Assembly: GCA_009785545.1 (NCBI GenBank)
Contig: WQWD01000157.1
Coordinates: 1-5,884, forward strand
DNA from: Treponema sp.
GTDB lineage: Bacteria; Spirochaetota; Spirochaetia; Treponematales; Breznakiellaceae
Direction: 5' to 3'
DNA: 5,884 nt
The notes beneath the pieces are model-generated. The model saw only the letters and a list, made by a program, of their open reading frames with translations. It was not told the origin of the DNA and made no database searches. Below, one piece after another: positions 5,349-5,884 of this stretch (position 1 is its first letter; each line of letters opens with the position of its first letter). Both the position numbers and the translations under genes were made by a program.

Positions 5349-5884
5349 ATTCTTGTATTTGTTCATCTGCAAGTAATTGCCTTGCCAACAAGCCTTCCAG
5401 TTTTTCACGGGCTCTGAATGCCCGCACCTTTACATTTCCCTCACTGATACCAAGCGATTTGCCGATTTCTTTGTAATTCATGTCGGCATATTCTTTTAAT
5501 ATCAACACCATTCGTAAATTTTCCGGCAATTTATTCAGGGCTTCTTTGACCTCTTCACTTGTTTCTTTTTTTACAAGCAAAGTTTCGCCGGTATCAACCT
5601 GCCTGTAGTCTTCTTTAAAAGCCCTTTGATATGCCTTACGCTCCCTTTCTTTTCGTTTGGCGTAATTCAGCGCAGCGTTTTTTACGACACGAATCAGCCA
5701 ATACTTTGCCTCCTCAGGATTTGGAAAATTGATCTTTTTCTCGTACAAGCGAAAAAAGCTTTCCTGGCAGAGCTCTTCTGCCGCTTCTGCGCTGTTAGTG
5801 ACTCTGAATGCCACTCTGAACAGTATCTGAAAGGTTGAGTCGTAGAGTTTTCGGAAACCCCGCTGGAAATCCCGATCAGATTCA
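5347..5884 (-). CDS. ECF-like RNA polymerase sigma factor, 5' end beyond the window
   Basis: The frame is open to the right edge, so at least 178 residues are present and the true start lies outside. The GTG at 5814 falls within conserved region 2 and is not the start. Sigma region 2 is visible from the edge: FRKLYDSTFQILFRVAFRV, then AAEELCQESFFRLYE, then the promoter -10-recognition part YWLIRVVKNAALNYAKRKERE. A variable linker follows, then region 4 (about 5559-5386): EALNKLPENLRMVLILKEY and the helix-turn-helix MNYKEIGKSLGISEGNVKVR, which reads the -35 element. There is no room for region 3, which fits the ECF group. It directs RNA polymerase to a dedicated promoter set, usually including its own operon. 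It is followed 11 nt later by its presumed anti-sigma factor. Confidence 0.92.
   Translation of the reverse strand, partial: ESDRDFQRGFRKLYDSTFQILFRVAFRVTNSAEAAEELCQESFFRLYEKKINFPNPEEAKYWLIRVVKNAALNYAKRKERERKAYQRAFKEDYRQVDTGETLLVKKETSEEVKEALNKLPENLRMVLILKEYADMNYKEIGKSLGISEGNVKVRAFRAREKLEGLLARQLLADEQIQE

Noticed and set aside
5347..5814. Sigma factor taken as a complete 155-aa protein starting at GTG 5814
   Set aside because: The frame stays open to the window edge and the 23 codons upstream encode recognisable sigma region 2 sequence (FRKLYDSTFQILFR), so the start lies outside.

Overview
The window looks like chromosomal DNA of a spirochaete, most likely a Treponema-type organism. The strongest clue is a UMP kinase of the short archaeal/spirochaete subtype. 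Supporting clues are moderate-to-low G+C, a TIG-transglutaminase lipoprotein, and an HD-GYP protein with an altered metal motif. The genus is an inference; no rRNA or other marker gene is present. The window is almost fully coding, with no rRNA, tRNA, CRISPR array or transposase gene visible.

Layout, left to right. (1) Bases 748 to the left edge, minus strand: the first 249 residues of an HD-GYP family protein, cut off just before its GYP motif. (2) Bases 749-819: a compact divergent control region with plausible back-to-back sigma-70-type promoters. (3) Bases 820-1662, plus strand: a two-TM inner-membrane protein with a helical, TPR-like cytoplasmic domain, starting at TTG. (4) Bases 1666-1709: a perfect 14-bp hairpin followed by a T-run, which terminates gene 3 and separates it from the convergent operon. 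(5) Bases 5884 down to 1708, minus strand: five tightly packed genes. In transcription order they are an ECF-like sigma factor (start beyond the right edge), a zinc-finger transmembrane anti-sigma factor, a small exported beta-rich protein, a probable lipoprotein with two IPT/TIG domains and a transglutaminase-like domain, and the UMP kinase.

The minus-strand genes are separated by 11 nt, 7 nt, an 11-nt overlap and 32 nt. They are therefore almost certainly co-transcribed, and the middle ones are probably translationally coupled. A reasonable reading is a cell-envelope signalling module: the membrane anti-sigma factor holds the sigma factor until a periplasmic signal releases it, and the two exported proteins are either the output of that response or part of its sensing. 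The UMP kinase is a housekeeping enzyme that appears to share the transcript. The individual domain assignments are well supported; the joint function is inference.
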